Assembly: GCA_936450465.1 (NCBI GenBank) | Contig: OW388290.1 | Span: forward strand, 22,619,457-22,683,456 | DNA: 64,000 nt | Source of the DNA: Gibbula magus | Lineage: Eukaryota > Mollusca > Gastropoda > Trochida > Trochidae | Direction of reading: 5' to 3' | Part shown: positions 23,406-36,592 of the stretch, one piece after another | How the letters are laid out: every line of letters starts with the position of its first letter | Position numbering within the stretch: the first letter of the stretch is position 1 | Translations under genes and position numbers: made by a program | The notes under the pieces: model-generated | The model's input: the letters and a program-made list of their open reading frames with translations, nothing else | Told to the model about the DNA's origin: nothing | Database searches by the model: none

Positions 23406-25695
23406 ACACCAGGATTCTGCAATGGTTATCAAATGTCACATACTCTCAGTCCATGGCGTTCTGTTGATAACACAAACAGTTGTTCCTTTTGTTCATCGTT
23501 ATGTAAAACAATTTCGATCATTAGCTGAAAAGAAATTTGACACGTTACAGTAAGATAGTAACCACATGCCACTTTGAAAAATATCAACTCGTTCTCTTTC
23601 ACTTTGAATCACTTTGAAGTTAATTTAACTTTTAAGTACTGTAACTCATGAAGCACAAACATAATTCATCAAAACATTGTCACCCGAGATCATTTATTAT
23701 TTAATAAATATATTGAAACATATTTTAAATATGTATCTTTCTTTCTGGTATAGATAACTTTTCACAGATTATTTCGAATTTATAATGTATTGATTATTGA
23801 AAGATGTTTTCACCTGTAAATGAAGACCGAGTCTTTTTTCCCGCTCACAGCATGGTGATCGTCTTTCACACGGTAAACGGTGGTCGACTCTCACTCGGTG
23901 ACACACTGACTTTATAAATATGAGCATCATTGATCTACCGCCTTAGTTCACGAAGTATCTTCTGGTACATTTTGGTAGATTTTCCTATTTTCCAAATACT
24001 ATATACCACTCAAATATTTTCAAGATCACAAGTAAGCCCATGAATGAGCAAAATTATTATATATAGTTGATACATACATCAATAACTACATAAACATCTT
24101 ATTGATAAAATAGTGTTATTGCTTTAAGGCACAGAGTAAATAACTAACAAGTTCCTTGTTTCAGAAGTGAGAGAACTTTTAATTGACGTCTCCATTAATG
24201 CAATGTTATTAAATATTGGTCATTTGTTAGCAAACTACCAAGTTTAAGTGTCACACTTGCATCAAATGGGGTATCTCAAAATCACTTGTGTTTATGTGCA
24301 CAACAGCAATGCTATTATTAGTAAATGCTTATGGCATTTAGATTTGATAAACGTGTGCAGATTAATCCGTTATATATCTGAATGTACCTAGGGCATGGTT
24401 CTCAAAGAACTCGTGACAAACATTTTATCAATTAAGAATTTATGAGGCAATATCTGATCACGAGAACTTGCAGAACATTGAAAGTAGAAAAGAGTAAAAC
24501 AAGTAGAAAGTTTTATACAGAAAATTAGCCTTAACTGTCATAACTGACACTTTTATCTATTACCACTGTGGTATTAATAAGTATTTTAAATTAATGTTCA
24601 GACCGTATGTTAGAACGTAGATTACAAATAGTGTATCTTTTTAATAGTGCTTACTTCTTCGTCTACTCTTTTGACATAGCAAGTAATTCTGCATTTAATT
24701 ATTAAATTGCAAACACTATATACAAGTTATCACACTGAAGAGATCACTTACCCTTAATATTTGTGTTCATATAGTAATACACTCGATTAGGAATGTGAAC
24801 TTAACTTTTTAGATACATTCTCGTTTCAAGTTTTGTTACACTGACGTAAACTGAAGGATGTTCATCTTAAGACTGCCAGGGAAACGGGGTCCAAGTATAA
24901 ATACAGAAGTTTCCTTCAGGATGATGTTGTGTTCCTAATTAGGTAATTGAACAGCTGCCATAAAGAGAAGAACGAGGAAATTATTAAGAAATTTACTCAC
25001 AGATGTATACTGAAGGTATACATTCTAGTTGGACGGCATTTAGCTTTCATTCAGGACATGAATAGAAGATTAAATACAAGAATGAGTTATTGAGATAACT
25101 CAACTCTAAATCTTCGACTAATCTGTACACTTTCTTTGAGACTTTATAAGATCAAAGGTGCTGTGACTTTAAGCTAGTAATTAATTATGGTCATTCTATA
25201 AGAGCAGTTATTGTGAATAATCAAATTAAGTATCAGCTCCTATAAGAATGCAGCTTAAGGGATAACTGACAAATCAAACTAGCTGAAGCAAACTAGACAC
25301 TGCTATTTACTGCAGGATCTAAATATGGATTGTGCATTTCTGGAAACAAAACTTTTAATTTTGAGATTTATGGGGTATTTTTTTTTAGTAGGACACTATT
25401 TACGATCTTGTTGCAGTTACAAATTACAAATTTGCATACCAAACTAAAGTTATATGAATTTCTGTAAATGTTTTTTTGGTTTTTCTTTTTATTACTAACG
25501 AATTTGACTAAAAGCAATTTGGTTTTGGAAACAAAACTTTTCCTTTATGTAAACACAAACGTTCAGTTCCATTGTTTACTGTACAAGTATATTTGACTCA
25601 AGTAAATGTTTCAATGACATATGATGTTTAACAATGGTTTGGGATCTTTTTCACACATGTAATATCTGAATTCAGACGATTTATTGATCATGTTT

Positions 25696-25740
25696 GGGGC
25701 GGGATAGCGCAGTGGTTAACTCGTTCGGCTCCGGATACAG
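25696..25740 (+). mobile_element. tRNA-SINE head fragment at a deletion junction
   Basis: The sequence ggggcgggatagcgcagtgg followed by ttaactcgttcggct resembles the 5' tRNA-derived head (A-box region) of SINEs I know from molluscs. The B-box and body are absent. It sits exactly where copy B lacks the equivalent of A 14,005-19,270, so it bridges the deletion. Left of it B matches A at ttgatcatgtt, right of it at actactagact. Confidence 0.75.
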
Positions 25741-26035
25741 AAACTACTAGACTATTGTTGACTGATATGTGTAAATGTCTTGCCTCTTTGTTGTCAAAAA
25801 AAGGAGGAAAAACAACAACAAGTATTCAAAATTGTTCCTAAAAACGTGAGTATACATGTAAAATGGATATACATGCAGTTGTATTTGCAAACATTTGAAT
25901 ATTCATGAAATCAATCAGTTTAGTTTAGTGCTTTAAAAGTTTTATTATTAAAATTACTGGCATCAAGAATGAGATCTTTGTTAAAAAAGACCGTCAGATC
26001 GTTATTATATTCTCTGATTCTTGAAGGTATTTGAG

Positions 26036-26300
26036 TTGTTGGTCGGTTTGCAGCTATTGATGAGAATCCTCCAGGCACCTGACCTCGAAGACATCGCTAA
26101 TCTGTTTTCCACTTCGCATCAAAACTCACTGTTCAATGATAATCGAATCAAACATGGCTACTATCACGTGTAGATTGACAGGGGGTGTATCCTAGTATAA
26201 CTGGTCAACTTTCAACCAGATGTCTGCCAGACTGACCTTCTTCAATACAACTGGTCGTCAATTGATGATTATCTCTGTTTTAGTGAATGTCTACAATAAG
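26036..26300 (+). pseudogene. exon-like block E2, copy B (disrupted)
   Basis: Same block as 19,561 and 58,385. In the long frame it has TAG at 26,171-26,173 and TAA at 26,198-26,200. The stretch encoding LEDIANLFST and HGYYHV is retained. Confidence 0.4.
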
Positions 26301-27974
26301 AACATGTGAATGAATGAATATATGTGTGCAACTACATGTATGTTTCGAACAATAACAATAACAATAATTATAATTTATCAAAACAATAATGATAATAATA
26401 GGACATTACTAATATGCATACATCCATACTGAAGTTTATTCAAAGCACTGCACAACACAGTTCACAGTTGAAAAGACACTTGAAAATCGTGAGTTTTAAT
26501 GAACGATAGAGAAGTCACGGAATCCCTTTAGGCTCTGTAGGTTGCATATGCGAATGATATGGTGCCGTATCTCTTTATTTATTAGTTCACATTATTTCTC
26601 ATCTTAGAGAAAAATATCTACAAGCATATTATCATAAATACCAACATATTATGTAATTTTCTTCCCTGCTATTGAACACAAATAGTAATAACCTACAAAA
26701 CCGTTCTATTTTCATTTATTATGCCTCCTTGTACAGACAGGATTTAATGAAATAAGGTTATATATGTTTGGATGTGATATATGATATGGAAATATAATAT
26801 ATGACGTAATTAGATGTGAAATGATATGATAGATATTATATGTAACATGAATAGATGTAAAAAAAAAACCCAGACATATGTGACGTGATGTGTTATGCTG
26901 TTACATGTATTGCAGAAATGTGTAAATATTGTTTTCACTAAATGTACTATAGGCCTGTGGCCTTTAAGTATTGAGTAAAGATTGATGGTTTCCATCTCTT
27001 TATTCCACACTACAAATTCAGGAGAACTAATCATTCATGTTGTTTTGTCTTAAACTGTAGTTAGCATTAAAGATTCCCTTGCCATATAAAGACATTGACA
27101 TTCAACTGAAACGAATTGTGGTTGTCTTCGATTAACAAGTTTAATCTTATATAAATACTTTAATACTCTACATTCTATTTTCCCATCCATGGAATCGAGT
27201 TAAGTCTATTTGTATAATAGAGAAAAAATATTTGTATTGCAGTTAGATATCACTTCTAAACTAGCTATGTATACGTGACACTGACATTTGAGGTTAAGAA
27301 ATGCGTTTCAAGTTTTCGTTGCTCTTAAACAGTATATTTGATATGTATGTATGAACATAATACTAATGACACAATGTTACTGTGAATATGTGCTGAAGGA
27401 TTAATCTATCAACATAAAACAACTTAAGTACTCTCATTAAATGATCCACACACTTTTGTTGTCAATAATTCCAACAAACAAAAACAGTGCATTGTAACTT
27501 AGCTATTTTCAGACAGGGACCAATCAACTCAGAATCCCAAACATGGTTACGTGAGTACATGGTCTAGACGTTGTAAGTAAAGTCTGGCAGTATATTCAAT
27601 TATCAAGACACAGTACAATCATAAAAGTAATTTTGGTTATTTTCACGTTTGTTTTGTTGTGATGCATTGTGATAGATGACATTATCTTTATTCTACATAT
27701 TTGTGAGTCTAGCAGACGATGTTCTGTATGGTCGTGAACATACATGTATATTGTGCTTTGAATTGGGATTAATACCTTCCAATATCAGTTATATACCAAT
27801 ATTTTCACATTTCCATTCCTCACATTAAATCTGATACACAACATGAGTTCTCGTGATATTAGTTCTCAAATTGAACAATTAAGGATATTTAGGATCAATA
27901 AATGATTTCTCAACAAATACTGAAAAGACATAGATTGTTTATGAGTGGTTGAGGAGTACTGAATAGAATTACGT

Positions 27975-28169
27975 TGTTGGCATGTCAGTAAAATGCTAAA
28001 GCGACACACACCGTGGGCGTGTCAGTAAAGTGTTGAAGAGACACTGTCACGTTATGGGCTCAAGAGACACGTTGTGGGCGTGTCAGTAAAGTGTTGAAGT
28101 GACACACGTTGTGGACGTCTCGGTAAAGTGCTGAACAGACACATGTTGTTGGTGTGTCAGTAAAGTGTA
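27975..28169 (+). repeat. 37/41-bp minisatellite, short allele in copy B
   Basis: About six monomers of the gggcgtgtcagtaaagtg type followed by aagagacac. One monomer is internally deleted (gggctcaagagacacg). Copy C carries about sixteen monomers at the same locus (59,909-60,509). Confidence 0.9.
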
Positions 28170-29347
28170 GATCATTGATTGTTCGTATGACAAGTAACTA
28201 GAATCTACCATTACTGCAGAGTCATTGTCAAGATACAAATACTTGTTTATCACTATTCAAAGGATATGTAATATTTCCACTTGATGTGAATTGTTGAATA
28301 CAGTTTGATTAAGTCATAATAAGTGATATTTACAAGAATTGTCTTAATAAAATGTAATTCTTATTTGAGTATAAGACTGATCTATGAAATCAACCTGGCA
28401 AAGAAAACATATCATTCATTTGAAAGTGCCAAACGCTGTTCACGAATAGAAAATGTAAATTATTGCAGATATATTTTACATTGGTTTTTCGCAGTTCTTC
28501 AAAAGATAACGAATGCTGGTTGTCTGTCTGTGACAACTCTTCAAAATGGATGTTTGAAGGAAGAACATTATCTGTCCCCTTTCCTTGATATATATTTCTC
28601 GTCGAACGCAGAATAATAAATTGACTTCACTTTCTACATATCTACACACATCTACATATAACCTTTAAATGACTTTTAAGACAGTAATGCAAACATTGCG
28701 TGATTTTATTATCATAATCATTCCACGTTTTATGTCGACTTGTGTGTGACACCGGCAATATTTAATGAATAGATGTTTCTATAATGACTATGTCATCATC
28801 ATGCAGTCACGCAATATCCTCTTCTGCAGAATGACTATTTCACTTTCAATACAACTTTTGATATACTTTAGGGAAATCTCATTGATAAAGGTGTCTTAAA
28901 ACTGTGGATATATAGAGGATATCAGTCTTTTCCTGACTAATATCATGTTTATCTCATCGACTGAGGTAGAAAGTTTATATTTTCACGAGTGATGAGTCGC
29001 GTTTGCAATGTATGTCACGCGATCTGCATTCTTTCTTTGAAAAAGGTACCAATTACATGTTAAGACTAAATATGATCATTCAATCATCAACTTGTGTAGT
29101 TTAGATCTTGAACATGACTCCTTACAATTTGGTGAAAATAACTCGGTGAGAATGCACTCACTGTTTCCAATGTGTTCAAATTAAATTGGTAGAGCGCTCA
29201 CACGAAAGATGCATGATTTCCATTAAACATTGCCATCTTGTGATCCTGACCATGATCCTTGCCTGTTGGCAATTGAAATAACATTAAACTGCTGAACCCG
29301 TCTGTTTGAGGGGTGACCAACTTTGTAATCGTTCTGCATTGTACATT

Positions 29348-30300
29348 CTGCTTTGTGTTTTTGAGTCTGTAAGATAAGTACGTTAAAACACTCCGTCAAG
29401 GGCGACACCAGGGCTGCATTCGTTTTGACTCACTCGAGGGTAAACTTGCGCATGCTCAGTTGCAACTTATTGTTAACGACGAGTATCACACTTGGTTGCC
29501 TGGCATCAAACAAAAGGGCCGACATAGTTATTATAGGCTCAGCATTTTATAAAACAATTAATTATACTTACCCTATTAATTATTTTATTTATTCATTTGC
29601 CCAATTATTCTGTGTTGAAAATGATTATCTAATCCAAAAACGAGTGGCCAATTCTACGATCGTCTACGATTTTACTGCTCAATCCGTCCATGAATGCACT
29701 AAAATCATATATCAGTGAAACTATAAACTTGTATGGTCTTCGAATACACCTATCATGCATATAACCTACATTTTGCATTTACCCAAATGAAAACCTCAAT
29801 TCGACTCATTACGAATGTGTTCATATATATATAAGGTAAGTCGAAAGGTGTGGAAGAATATAGACAAACACTGCATCAAATGACGTACTTCCGTCTCTTT
29901 CACAACTTCCCTCTTCGAGTGACTCAAGAGTGCACACGAGAGTGACACAAGTGTCGTTCGATTATGATTTTGATCGCACGTGCGACACACTAAGTTCTAA
30001 ACGAACGCAGTTCAAGAGTGTAGGAAATACTTATCCCCTTGTTAAGTTTTATCAAACAGGCAGATGAAGTTTGCACGTGTTATGTGATGGGTAATTTCAA
30101 TCTTATCAGTAGCAATGACCTGTTAGTAGTCAGACACGGCATTATCAGGTAATATTTAGCTAATTGTGAGGCTGCTTTGTGTTTTTAATGAGATTTTAAA
30201 CCTCCGGTAAGAAAATACTTTAAAGCTTTCCGTCAAGGGTGACACCAGGCGTGTGGGAAATATGAGCCCCTTGATAAGTTCCTTCAACAGGCAGATGAAG
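29348..30300 (+). repeat. duplicated about 130-bp segment, first copy split by an insert
   Basis: The run ctgctttgtgttttt ... ccgtcaagggtgacaccagg ... ggaaatatgagccccttg ... acaggcagatgaag is continuous at 30,171-30,300. In the other copy the left part is at 29,348-29,412 and the right part at about 30,017-30,070, with about 600 bp between. The same arrangement exists in copy C at +32,340. Confidence 0.7.
29414..30010. mobile_element. putative 600-bp TIR insert
   Basis: It splits the local repeat described at 29,348. The ends ctgcattcgttttga and, from the right by reverse complement, ctgcgttcgtttagaa are inverted repeats with few differences. Subterminal sequences (actcactcgaggg near the left, cttcgagtgactcaagag at about 29,912) are also related in inverted order. 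A clear target duplication could not be fixed. It contains a 97-codon open frame (29,425-29,718) that I do not recognise. The copy at 61,754-62,350 has the same frame. Confidence 0.5.
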
Positions 30301-31949
30301 TAATCTTGTGCTGATCATGAGGCAGGGTTCATACTGTAACTGTCCTCAGAACTTCAAGGTCGCGGATATTTGAACTGAAAATAACTAAGCCTCAGGTATA
30401 AGACACAGTAACCATATGAAGGTTTGGTAAGAACATTGCATTGAACTCAGTGTGACAGGGAAATGGAACTTTATTCAAGCTTTGGGCCAGCAACAGCGAC
30501 AGCTGTTTTGTACAAGCAAATTTGTGACATACGTTGTACGACCATTGAGGTTTTGAATGAGGGCGTGGTTATAAGTGAAGAGGGTTTGTATATCTTCTGT
30601 ACAAATCTTTAAAAAATTACTTTTTCAGTGACATTTCACAAGATATATGTGAAATAGGTAGTACGTATATCAGTATAAGTTTTCTCTGTGCAAATCACCA
30701 AATGATAATATAAGTATGTTCTCTCTAATTCCGATGTCAAAATCTGATTGCTTGACCAAAATTTTCCTATTTGTGCAAACAAACTTAATTTTTTTTAAAG
30801 TGTTCAAGTGCCTGGTAAAAGTCCCTTGATGAAATATTTGTTTGAATAAAATTTCTAAAGCATTTTTCAATTGCGACGGTTTTTGTATGTGCTGTGGTCT
30901 TTGAATGTGTTGTATTTCATCAATATAGTCCATTAGTCCATAGTCCATATCAATATAGTTACGATAAAAAGGGGATTATTTAAAAATATTTTATGTTTCA
31001 TACAAAATGTTCGCATTTGATAAATTATATATATTCAAATATTATCTACATTTACAAGACAATATATTTTAAGGATGTATATAAAAAAGGCAACCTAGTT
31101 CAAATATGCATTCCTAACATATATCTCTGTCTTAATTTTGAAACAATATCCCAATATTGGATAAATATGAAGAAAAGACAGCATTAGTGCAACGTAAAAC
31201 ACAACTATGAGAAAACACATGAAATAAAAAAAATATGTTAACCGTCAGCGTTTTTCCTCCTGTCGTTTATGAATGAAAGGGAATTGAATTATGATGTCAA
31301 TGCGTCAGTATTTATTACCATCAGCTATTACTATAATCCCCTAAAGATTTAAAACAAAAAATCAAAGGAACGATTGTCTCACTTTGAACGAACCATATTG
31401 CTACTTATAGATGGTTGAATTGAAGTAAATTATTCAAATCAATTATTCTGCTAAAACTCTCATCATATTTATTATTAACATTTAAAATATTTACACTCAT
31501 CATTTCGTAGATTGGAGAACATTTTTTTTATCAAAGTGAATATAATTTGATATCAATATCACCCTTTAAACAAATAAAGAAGGTAAATTTATAACTGATA
31601 CAAACTGAATCATTCAACATGTAAAGTCCTACTACAATAACCTCTACACAACTAAAGAAGTGAAAGATGCAACTACTATTCGAAAATAAGGATATTCCTA
31701 GACTAACTGAAGAAGATTCAAGTAGTCTTGAAGGGGAATTGCAATATCAGCAAATCCTTGTTCGATTTTTCATAATAACACAACCGTTTTGAACTTGTAA
31801 ACATTCAGGGTAGCACTTTATGAATAAAAAATCCTTACCATAGTGATAATCTTGATTGATATACATAAGATTTCTACATGTATCTTGATAAATGTCATTA
31901 AAACAAATGTAAAAAAAATATGTGATAGTTTCAATAGTTCTGTAATTAA

Positions 31950-32214
31950 GGGGGGAATAGCACGTTTTTTCGCTCAAAAAAGTCAGTGAAATTTCAAATA
32001 ATGCAACCAATAATAAAAGACACTTCTCTTTTCGGACAAAAAGTTAAAATATGAGTGTACATGGTTCGATAAAGCCACGGGAATCGTTTTTATAATTCGA
32101 AATAATAAAAGGTGCTCACAATTAAATGGCCTCCATGCAGTTTTTGCTTTATAGGCAACACCGTTATAACAACTGCGGACAATTGGTTTGTGTATTAAGA
32201 TGTTTTACTCTCTA
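31950..32214 (+). mobile_element. TTAA-class MITE, truncated copy
   Basis: About 265 bp match 41,322-41,590: agcacgttttttcg, gtgtacatggttc, atggcc(t/g)ccatgca, acaccgtta and aattggtttgtgta occur in order. The left end is preceded by TTAA (31,946-31,949). The right end with its inverted repeat is absent. Confidence 0.75.
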
Positions 32215-34430
32215 AGACACTTAATCCACATTGCACTTATAGCTGAATACGGAGAGTACTGACAAAGCACTTAGAAGCAGCATTGAAAGCAGAAGTTCCT
32301 TCTGAGTAATAATTGTAGCGCTTTGAGTATACCTTACGGTGTTGAAAAGGCGCAATTTAAGTATGCAATTATCATTAGGTCCAGGGTCCTGTTTGAAAGA
32401 AATGTTTCAGCTGACAGAAACCGAAGCATGGTAAGTTTTTATTTCACACTTAAATATTATCAATAAAGTTTTCACGCCTTCTCGTACACCATGCTTATTC
32501 GGTTACCATTAAACATGTGCGGTTACCATCCATAATTGTTTGGAGATTCCTCTATATGTTTTCCTTATCAACAAGTTTATATCCAGCAATAATAAGTACA
32601 ACAAAAAAGAAAATACCGTTTTTACAAATGGCCATTGTATATATATTTTTACCACACGACCATTACTAAAACTGCTTTGTTAGAAATATTCATTATAAGT
32701 AGAAACTGTTTTTAAGTTATTATTTTCAAATTTACAGTTATACCTTAATGTGTAACTGAATAGAATCATTTTTGTAAATGGTTTTCATTAAATTACACAT
32801 GTTGTATAGAATCCGTTGCAGTTAATATTCGTACTTTCACCAATTTGAGAAACTATAAATGCGCCATCAATCAAACAGATTCTAAAATATATGTCATGAT
32901 CTGGTAATTTTAGAAGTCTTTATTGATAAAAGAGAATTCACAAGCTTAACAACATTAAAAAGAATGTGCACTTGATATTTGCAGAAAACTATTCATCTTC
33001 TGAGATGAATACTGTTTGGTTTTTTTGCTGCTGGAGCCAAAATCCAATCGGAACATCTTGGCCCCTTCAGTTTAATTTAGGAAATAAATCTTATATGTTT
33101 AATAATCAGCGCCATACTACATTGACAGAGAGTGCCATTTGAATGGAAAGAGAAGTCCTTAGTACCGATCAAGTATATTATTTTCAAACGCATTGGATTC
33201 ATCTCAATTTTACAAAAGAATTGCAATTTGTTAAGAATCCCGCTTATGAACACCAAAATTCGTCTGTTTTGGGGATTATATATTACAGAAAACAGTTTAT
33301 TCTAAGATCACTGTGATGCTACGATATACATTGTGACGTCAGAATTGTTCAGTCAATGAAGTCATTGTTTTATAAAACGAAACGACAAGTGAAGGATATT
33401 CTGATTAATCAATTAAAATTCTACACAGACAATTTAACCAGTCATAATCAAATGAAGCACTGCAATGTTAGAATTGACAATTTCAGCTCATCCTTTGGAA
33501 GTCATACCTCTTTGAAATAAATTTAGTTTCCAAGATAAACCTTTAAAAAGGCATGGTTGCAGGCATCTTGTTAAAGATTTAAATATTATTAAAAGGATAT
33601 GTTTGTCATATGTACATATAGCAAAATGCATTGTGGGGGGTAAAATCTTTGATTACTAATCACACAATTAGTTGTTTGAATTAAAGATAGTTTAAGTTGA
33701 GTGACATATATATGTTTATACTGTTTCAACAATTTACAAACATTATTCATTCATGAATAAAATTCTATTATATATAATCAATCATTTGAAAATAAAAGTG
33801 GATATTCTGCGATTTATTTTAATATATTTTGTAATAGGCCTATATTATGAATTTAATCAAAACGTAGATACGAGCAATAAGAAAATGTAGGCCTATTTTC
33901 CCTGAAACAAGCAGTCAACGATTTTTTAAAACCCCACAAATTTAAAATATACCAATTCGATTGATTATGAAGCATATTTCAGTTTATCTGTCGAAGGAAG
34001 GCATATGGATCTATGTTTAGTCGAAAGATAATGAACTGGTGTTCCCATGCTTGGTGCTTTCAGTTTGGACATAAATGTGGTTCTATCCAATATGTGTTTA
34101 TACATGTACATGTACACTGTCATGAACACATTATCAGTACATTGAGTACAAGTCTTATTGGCATTGAACAATTTGAAACTCAGTGGAAGGTTGGCGCGTT
34201 GATAGACCGCTAATATTCTCGTTTAGTAGATGCTTGTGTCACGCGGGTAACATTTGTGTTAAAAAATTCTTGGAGGTTCCGAAACTGCAGTGCGAAGTTA
34301 TGCACTTGAAATGGTACATGTCTGCTCATGCAGGTGCAGGATTTGAATTTAAAATCTTAGTCAAAATAACACAACAGTAGTTTCAATTTGAGATGTTTAG
34401 ACAAAATCTCTTAGCAAATATCCATACCTA
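32215..34430. other. AT-rich spacer, nothing identified
   Basis: No gene-like frame or matched repeat seen. Small local hairpins occur: ccgaagcatgg / ccatgcttattcgg at 32,420-32,506, and attcatcttctgagatgaat at about 32,990-33,009. Whether this spacer is itself duplicated outside the window cannot be judged. Confidence 0.4.
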
Positions 34431-34620
34431 CTAGCCCGATCCTCAACAAATTTGGTTTTTGAATATGTTTTGTACTGTTTCTATGGCAGCAATTTTGACT
34501 TTGTTTATTGGATGGTAGAGTTTCTTTCCGGAGTGGATTTTTTAAACTGATTGGCCAATCCTCAAGTAATTTGAAAATTTTATATTTTTATATGTTTCCA
34601 TGGTAAAATTTTAGACATTT
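34430..34620 (+). repeat. two diverged about 119-bp tandem monomers
   Basis: The words gatcctcaacaaattt (about 34,439) and aatcctcaagtaattt (about 34,558) are each followed by a tatgttt(c)catgg-like core (tgtttctatggcag, tgtttccatggtaa). They look like distant members of the same style of repeat as 6,420, 43,116 and 46,467. Confidence 0.5.
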
Positions 34621-34639
34621 TTCTTTTAGAAAGGTAATT

Positions 34640-36290
34640 ACTTGAATGGAATAAGGGGAAGGATAAACACTCCTTGCAGTTTTAGTTATATACTTCTAAA
34701 AGTGAGTATTCAACTTATGTGGAGCCGGAGGATAAGTCATCTCTCCTGATGGCTCTTGTATGTAACAATCCAAACCTTCATCATTTTCATAATTCATAAA
34801 CGTCCTTGTCCTTGTTCAAATGTTTTTCAAACACAGATCATTACATCAGTGTATAAAGAAACATTTGCAAGTATCCATGTTGAACTCTGAGCAGTTTTTG
34901 CAGATATATTTCAGATACCTATTTATGTTTTGTTATCATTTCAAGACTTATCTAACAGGATCTGAAACACAAGCACTTGCAGGTTTAGAAACAGTGACGT
35001 GATCTGCAGCTATCCAACTGAGAGTAATGTGGCACGTTTTCGTTAAAAAGCATTTCTCCCGAACGTTTACTGCTCCAAGCCATCTTTTGATGTCAGTGAA
35101 AATATCTAATGGCCCATTTTCCCAAGATTTAAACATACCAATTTGCTAGATCAAACGTCACGATAATGTATAAACTGTTAACCTCAATATTCTGATCACG
35201 ACTGTCATATTATTATGCATTGTTGGCACAATATGAACCAATGAAACACGTTTTCAGTATTTTAGATATTGAACTCTTTGTTCGAATCAAAATGTCTGAT
35301 GATACTGATGATGTTGTAGCTTCATTTAGTGGAGTGGATAGTGGATATGTGGTATGACTGCAACAATAAGAACAACTATCATATTCCAATTTGCTGTGTA
35401 CCTAAATTGTCTAAATTGAAATCATCTGTTATGTACAGTTTCTGATAAAATGCATCTGTGAGTTTTGTTTTATTGCTCCTGGTCGTGACCATGTAAATAT
35501 GTTCATGTGATCTTCGTTTATCGAAAGAAAAATCATTCATTCATTCATTCATTACTTTATTTCTCTTTCTGTTTTCATTTAACGAAGACACTGCCCTTAA
35601 AAGAAATCTTATTTTTCGAATATCCGTTATACACCTGTAGATAACAGAGATGAAGCCAAGGATGAGAGACACTATCTTGAGACTGAAGCTCTAGGTAATT
35701 CAATATAATCTCACATTTATTAGATAAGTACAATTTGATTGAAGGAAATTGGATAACATGATCAGTTGAATCAAATTGTGCCAAATGATGTTCCTTGAAA
35801 TTGCCCTGAACGACCAAGCATACGGGTTTCATGTATTCGTATGATGTTCTGTATCTCTCTCTTCTTACTCGTATCTTCATAGCTGCTCAAACTGAGTATG
35901 TGTTTCGAGGTCCTACATGTATGCTGTCACTTCTCTAAATGCGCCTTAAAGAAGAATCAGAATGAACATGGTCAGTTCTAATTCTATCTGCTTCTTGACA
36001 TTGAACTATTATTCAACATTGGTAATGGTTTGTGATAAAGAAGTTGTATGTATGAACTATGTGTACAGTATACACTTATATGATTCACATGATAATGATG
36101 ATGTGCCTAATATATATTTGTCTTATTTGAACTCAGTATTTGAATTTGTGATTTATTTTTAACAATAAGAACAATTCTTCTTGTGAAGACTGACTCGAAC
36201 AAATCGATGAATAGAGAGCAGTTGGTGAAATGGTTCTTATATTATTTTGAAAGTACCGTCAACAAATAACTATCTGAACATATGTTCGTG
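34640..36290. other. AT-rich spacer, no identified gene
   Basis: It holds a 101-codon minus-strand frame (35,575-35,880) that is unremarkable at this base composition, and a (cattcatt)n tract at about 35,533-35,552. Nothing else is supported. Confidence 0.4.
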
Positions 36291-36299
36291 TGTAAAAGA

Positions 36300-36465
36300 A
36301 TATCTGTATTAAAATGACTTAGTACATTTTGTAAAGTTACAATGTAATTTGTAAAATCTTCCTACTTATCCGCTATCATTATGTATTATACTGTTATTTT
36401 GTACCTCACATGCCGAGGTTCTCGGCCTGAGCATAAGAAAGTTCTGTTCTGTTCTCTTCTGAAAA
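36300..36465 (+). mobile_element. 3' end of a non-LTR retroposon (5' truncated)
   Basis: The segment ends with a short hairpin (gccgaggttctcggc), then gagcataagaaagttctgtt and a ttctg microsatellite tail. A stem-loop followed by a short simple-repeat tail is typical of 3' ends of some LINE or SINE families. The 5' limit is uncertain, and no reverse transcriptase coding is present. Confidence 0.5.
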
Positions 36466-36592
36466 TTTATAAATGATGCATTTATGGCTAATATCAAGCT
36501 CTGATAAAATATAAACATACTTATTTATTCATTTAAACCAATGTCTTTGCAAGAATTGCTAGTCTGAAATTGGTCATTTCAGTAGAATATGA

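Larger units (their letters stand above)
21828..31660 (+). repeat. segmental duplication copy B
   Basis: The match to A begins near tcagttaggta (21,836) and runs to about 25,690. A 5 kb stretch of A is missing, and homology to A resumes at 25,741 and continues to about 27,670. From about 27,280 onward B matches C closely, and this continues at least to 31,660, where C reaches the window end. Copy B also lacks the 5,005-10,128 portion found in A and C. Confidence 0.88.
27280..31660 (+). repeat. near-identical block shared by B and C (B member)
   Basis: Matches 59,215-64,000. From 28,511 to 31,660 I count five substitutions against 60,851-64,000 (near 28,710, 28,824, 28,858, 29,721 and 30,661), about 99.8% identity. 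To the left, identity is about 98-99% from 27,280 to 28,500 and lower before that. The offset is 31,934 before the minisatellite and 32,340 after it. Confidence 0.95.

Noticed and set aside
25696..25740. Possible tRNA gene
   Set aside because: Only an A-box-like head is present; no B-box, no anticodon arm and no cloverleaf, so SINE fragment is the better reading.
28323..28616. 97-codon frame in copy B
   Set aside because: The near-identical copy C has an indel that truncates it at 60,849, so it is not obviously constrained.
29425..29718. 97-codon frame identical in B and C (also 61,765-62,058)
   Set aside because: Identity follows from the 99.8% identical block, so it carries no evidence of selection. 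The frame lies in a putative TIR insert and is not recognised.
30670..30948. 92-codon minus-strand frame in B and C
   Set aside because: Low-complexity start (repeated IQ/P/H residues), AT-rich, no homology recognised; the duplicate is uninformative.
35575..35880. 101-codon minus-strand frame
   Set aside because: Length is within chance for 64 kb at this composition. No domain or splice context.
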